Assembly: GCA_018065745.1 (NCBI GenBank) | Contig: JAGHSS010000205.1 | Span: forward strand, 1 to 26,571 | Source: Candidatus Neoflavobacterium equi | GTDB taxonomy: Bacteria; Bacteroidota; Bacteroidia; Flavobacteriales; Flavobacteriaceae | Length of the DNA stretch: 26,571 bases | Direction of reading: 5' to 3' | In this document: in pieces, positions 24,001 to 26,571 of the stretch | Position numbering within the stretch: position 1 is the first letter of the stretch | Layout: each line of letters opens with the position of its first letter | Notes under the pieces: model-generated | Database searches by the model: none | What the model saw: the letters and a program-made list of their open reading frames with translations, nothing else | Told to the model about the DNA's origin: nothing | Program-made: the position numbers and the translations under genes

Positions 24001-26554
24001 TTTTATTTGTGTCTAAGGTATTGTATTTGCTCAACGCAGGAGTTTTTATTCCCACATACGTTTGGAATGGAGAATATACTGCAGTACTCACATCCGTACT
24101 TACATCCCCACCCATTTCATAGGCTTTGGACATAAGCACCATTTTTAATTTACCAGGAGCTTGAGAAGACAACTGGGGATTTAGTGTGTAATTCACCCTG
24201 CCGTTTTCATTTAATTGACCGCTGAAAACCTGCAATTCTTCTGTTGAAAATTTGCGTGCATCATCATCAAAATCAAAAGATTCCAATCCTTTAAACGTTG
24301 TTTTCTGTTGCAAAAACTTAGCAGAAACCTCAACTTTTAAATTTTTAGCAACAGCACCATGAAGCCAATTGACATCCAAATACCCCTGATTGTTCGTCCC
24401 TGCATACAGGTCTTTTTCAGCAAATGAATTTTTAATTTTTAATCTGTTTGGCTTAATGGTTTCAATTTTTATACTCTTGTAAAAATGCGTTCCACCCACA
24501 CTGATTTTTGCCTCCCAGTTTCCTGTTGGATCTGTTGGGTTGGTCACTATCTTAAATGTATAGTGATTCATGTCATTGTATTTCATCGTTGCACGGTAGC
24601 GCAGTTTCCCTCTAGGGTCTGATACCTTCAACTGAATGGGATGATTTTTATCTAATTTACTTTCCAGATCATTCAACATAAAAGAGAGGTAGATGCTATC
24701 CCCTGGTCTCCAAACTCCACGTTCTGCATAAATAAACCCTTTCAATCCCTTTTGCAAAGTTTCACCAGCAATATCAAAATTACTCATTGAAAGCGAGTTC
24801 CCTTCATCCAATTTGATGTAAGTGGCATTTTTACCTTTGGTTACCAAGGCAAAATAGGCATATTTTGGAGCGTCAAAAGTGGCAAATCCTTCGCTATTTG
24901 TCTTACACGTCCCGATGGATTGTTGCTGAAAAGTAAACAACTCTACAGTAGCATCAGTAACGGGTTTTGCCGTTACAATATCTGCTACAGCAAATGTATA
25001 TTTCCCATTGCTGCTATTTTTGACAATAACCCCCAAGTCACTAGCAATGACATTGGTTCCAATTTTGGTTTGGTAATAATAAGAATCCGTACATGGGTCT
25101 TCGCGCTCACTCCAATCATAGTCGTAATAATCATAGTCATCATAGTAGTCTTGGTTGGAACGGACCTCCTCATCAGTTTCATCTTCTTCAGACTCGCTTT
25201 CTTCAGCATATGATTGTGCACAAGGATAAACCGCATATTTTCTATTGAAACTCAACTCAATTCTATAAATCGCGCCAGGTTCTGTTTCTATCAACTTGGA
25301 AAGGTCTAGGGCATAGGCATTCCAGCTGCCCAATTTGTTCATTTTATTCGTTGACAGATCAATCTTTTGCTTGGCTATAGGTTGGGCCACTTTTCGCAAA
25401 TTGTATTTTCCGTTCAACTCATTGTCTTGAAGAAATTGCAGTATATTGTTTTTGTATATTTTATAAACCTTTACATCAACCGCTTTTAATCCTGCTGCCT
25501 CAAAACTGATTTTTAAATTGTTTGAACTTGGCAATAGGGTACCACTTTTTACAAATCGTATTCCCGGTTTGATATTTTCAAAGGCTATCTTTTTAGAAAA
25601 GGTCTGCAACAAGGTTTTCCCATCATCCCTTTTAATCCCTTGAAACACTTCCAAAAGATGTTCCCCGTTAACTTGGGTATTGTAGTATACCTTTAACAAA
25701 TTTCCAGCCGTAGCAAATTTGAGATCACTTACCCCAGCAATTTGAACCAGGCCAGACAAATCTTGACCGGCCATTAAAGGATCAGTAAAGTTGATAAATA
25801 CAGCATTCTCTTCAACAGAGGAAACCTGAGCAGAAATTATTTTAAAGGTGTCTTTGGACGGTATTTCAAAAGTGAAACCACCCGTTTGATCAATACCGCC
25901 TTTTTTACCATCCCAGGCCACTTCAATAGCAGCGTCTGTCGTTTTTCGCTGTATGCTGTCTATGACAAATTTGAAGAAGGTTCCCGTTTTAAATGTATTG
26001 TCGAATTTTATTTTTAGGGATTTCTTGTCTTGTCCTGCAGTAATCAGTTGTTTGGCAACCTCCAAGTCCATTACATCACTTGTTTGCAGGTACATATTCA
26101 GGTATTGGTAATCTCTTGAGTAAGATTGTAAATCACCAGTCACAACCATGAAGTCTTGTTTGTGAGTTTTCACGGTGAATTTAAATTTCTTTAATTTCTT
26201 ATCCACACTTTTTAACTCGTCCAAGTGAAGTGTGACCTGATATTCTTGATCGCTCTTTAATTTGTCTTCTGGTACAAAAGACAAGGTATTGCTGGAAAGC
26301 GCAACCACTTTCCCTTTCACATTTGGATAGATACTAAACAGGTCTGAATCTAACGTTTGGTTTACTTGCCAACTTGGATTTTCAAAAGCAAGCACCACCC
26401 TAATGTCTCCGGCGACAGATATGAGTCCTGAAGAAAAATTCAGAATATAGTCTTTGAATAAACTAACATCAGAGTTGAAATTACTTTGTCTTTTAGAACA
26501 AGAAAAAACAACGCTTAAAAGAAGAACACAAACGAAGGAAAAGATTTTTTTCAT
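21068..26554 (-). CDS. Alpha-2-macroglobulin family lipoprotein
   Basis: The 1828-residue protein has a lipoprotein signal ending at C19 (V-F-S-C) and a series of macroglobulin-like beta domains. One of these contains E-R-G-V-W-R-P-G-D-S-I-Y near 611. The A2M core follows near 1210-1250 (V-R-K-P-L-M-V). The thioester motif C1388-L-E-Q1391 lies in H-G-C-L-E-Q of the alpha-helical thioester domain. The intact CLEQ means it can covalently trap proteases, as in E. coli YfhM. It is longer than YfhM (about 1650 residues). An unusual acidic Asp/Glu/Tyr-rich insert lies near 446-492. It is first in a two-gene unit with pbpC; its promoter lies outside the window, with only 17 nt visible upstream. Confidence 0.96.
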   Translation of the reverse strand: MKKIFSFVCVLLLSVVFSCSKRQSNFNSDVSLFKDYILNFSSGLISVAGDIRVVLAFENPSWQVNQTLDSDLFSIYPNVKGKVVALSSNTLSFVPEDKLKSDQEYQVTLHLDELKSVDKKLKKFKFTVKTHKQDFMVVTGDLQSYSRDYQYLNMYLQTSDVMDLEVAKQLITAGQDKKSLKIKFDNTFKTGTFFKFVIDSIQRKTTDAAIEVAWDGKKGGIDQTGGFTFEIPSKDTFKIISAQVSSVEENAVFINFTDPLMAGQDLSGLVQIAGVSDLKFATAGNLLKVYYNTQVNGEHLLEVFQGIKRDDGKTLLQTFSKKIAFENIKPGIRFVKSGTLLPSSNNLKISFEAAGLKAVDVKVYKIYKNNILQFLQDNELNGKYNLRKVAQPIAKQKIDLSTNKMNKLGSWNAYALDLSKLIETEPGAIYRIELSFNRKYAVYPCAQSYAEESESEEDETDEEVRSNQDYYDDYDYYDYDWSEREDPCTDSYYYQTKIGTNVIASDLGVIVKNSSNGKYTFAVADIVTAKPVTDATVELFTFQQQSIGTCKTNSEGFATFDAPKYAYFALVTKGKNATYIKLDEGNSLSMSNFDIAGETLQKGLKGFIYAERGVWRPGDSIYLSFMLNDLESKLDKNHPIQLKVSDPRGKLRYRATMKYNDMNHYTFKIVTNPTDPTGNWEAKISVGGTHFYKSIKIETIKPNRLKIKNSFAEKDLYAGTNNQGYLDVNWLHGAVAKNLKVEVSAKFLQQKTTFKGLESFDFDDDARKFSTEELQVFSGQLNENGRVNYTLNPQLSSQAPGKLKMVLMSKAYEMGGDVSTDVSTAVYSPFQTYVGIKTPALSKYNTLDTNKNNTFEIKTIQSNGAPKAVSDLEIMVYKMDSRWWWNADSDNLSQYNYASVNSTYKKFKVSTNSQGMATFNLNIPEADWGSYLIRVEDVYGKHATSTNVMFDWPIWSGKTKVGEGENSTMLMFSVDKESYEVGDVAKISFPSSEGSRALISIENGSNVLSTLWVDTKKGETQVDLKIVEAMAPNVYIHITLLKPHASTISDAPIRMYGVIPLNVVNKNTKLKPVIKVPSVIKPEQFTEVTVSETAGREMTYTLAIVDDGLLDLTRFKTPDAWAKFYSRQALGVKTWDVYNDVIGAYGGKINQVFSIGGDAELAGGSTKKANRFEPVVIHLGPFKLDKNKSKTHKIKIPNYIGSLRVMVVAQDAKHSAYGLAEQTVTVRKPLMVLASAPRKMAPNEQVLLPITVFAMENHVKNVAVQIKTSQNISIVGSATQNISFSQPDEKLIYFSLEAKQWSGIGKIDVIATSGNEKATYSVSLDLVNPNPKSHRYVDVVLEPNGTETIDWNSFGIPGSNEALVEVSAMPSINYLGRLSYLVQYPHGCLEQVTSGVFPQLYLSDVVDLDAAVKYNMQRNINAGIQKISNYQMSNGGFSYWPGQMQTDDWATSYVGHFLLEAEKKGYILPIGFKSKWIAFQQSQAKQWRNNPQLRNDLAQSYRLYTLALSNNADLASMNRLKETPALSTDARLRLAATYALVGQKKVALSLIDQGANEVTATSEFYGSEDRSKALMLETYVLTGSVKKAYPVAISLSDRLTSDAYMSTQSTAFSLYAMAKFASVNPGKSIHISLVSQQKKEDVSSVKPMVSRSLKVMSGANTVKVINKEAHRLYVRLNYSGVLPVGQQQVVSENLSAQALFSDRKGNVLDVSSVEQGSELVYKVTISNNSSSAVSNLALSQIVPSGFEIVNLRYTDAGDFAQNKADYIDIRDDRTQFYFSLRAGERRTFTMLLNASYLGNYYLPGIQCEAMYDPNFIVRTKGQWVHIIK

Positions 26555-26571
26555 AAATACCTGTATATTTA

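Noticed and set aside
24920..25213. 97-residue plus-strand frame with Ile/Val-rich segment
   Set aside because: It is the complement of the Asp/Tyr/Glu-rich insert of the alpha-2-macroglobulin, which produces Ile/Val-rich antisense codons.

Overview
The window is a 26.6 kb piece of chromosome from a member of the Bacteroidota, most likely the Flavobacteriia. The evidence is low GC content, a GldD gliding-motility lipoprotein, promoters matching the Bacteroidota consensus (TTTG or TTG, 17-23 nt, TAnnTTTG), A-rich leaders without obvious Shine-Dalgarno sequences, a TonB-dependent receptor under a TPP riboswitch, and a bacterial geranylgeranylglyceryl phosphate synthase. I cannot name the genus. 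Gene density is high, no gene-free stretch exceeds 300 bases, and I saw no tRNA, rRNA, insertion sequence, prophage or CRISPR array.

Left part (1-7400). A truncated Rieske-like lipoprotein gene converges on a minus-strand TonB-dependent receptor. The receptor has its own promoter, a clear TPP riboswitch and a hairpin over its start codon, which points to thiamine uptake. Upstream of it on the same strand lies a tightly packed five-gene operon read right to left: Sfp-type phosphopantetheinyl transferase, GGGP synthase, PnuC-type vitamin transporter, a fused NadR-like kinase/DUF4301 protein, and the ribosome-rescue hydrolase ArfB. The fused protein is the most interesting gene here. Its DUF4301 part carries three motifs, in order, that resemble UDP-sugar pyrophosphorylase nucleotidyltransferases.

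Middle part (7388-14200). The plus strand carries ahcY, a lipoprotein with five in-register LEA-like 11-residue repeats, an M16 peptidase pair (one with the zinc motif, one without but with a LolA-like C-terminal domain), and an HMA-domain lipoprotein with a C-x3-C metal site. The minus strand carries rplU-rpmA behind a near-perfect Bacteroidota promoter.

Right part (14250-26571). The minus-strand run mutY-ssb-gldD lacks the gldE gene often found between ssb and gldD. Divergent from mutY are an HU-family gene, a 30-residue very basic mini-protein, and rng (RNase E/G). Facing rng is a minus-strand pair: a large alpha-2-macroglobulin lipoprotein with a CLEQ thioester, and penicillin-binding protein 1C, a well-known bacterial pairing in periplasmic defence and wall repair.

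Most of the window is core flavobacterial housekeeping. The points worth a second look are the kinase-DUF4301 fusion, the receptor leader RNA, the 30-residue protein and the missing gldE.
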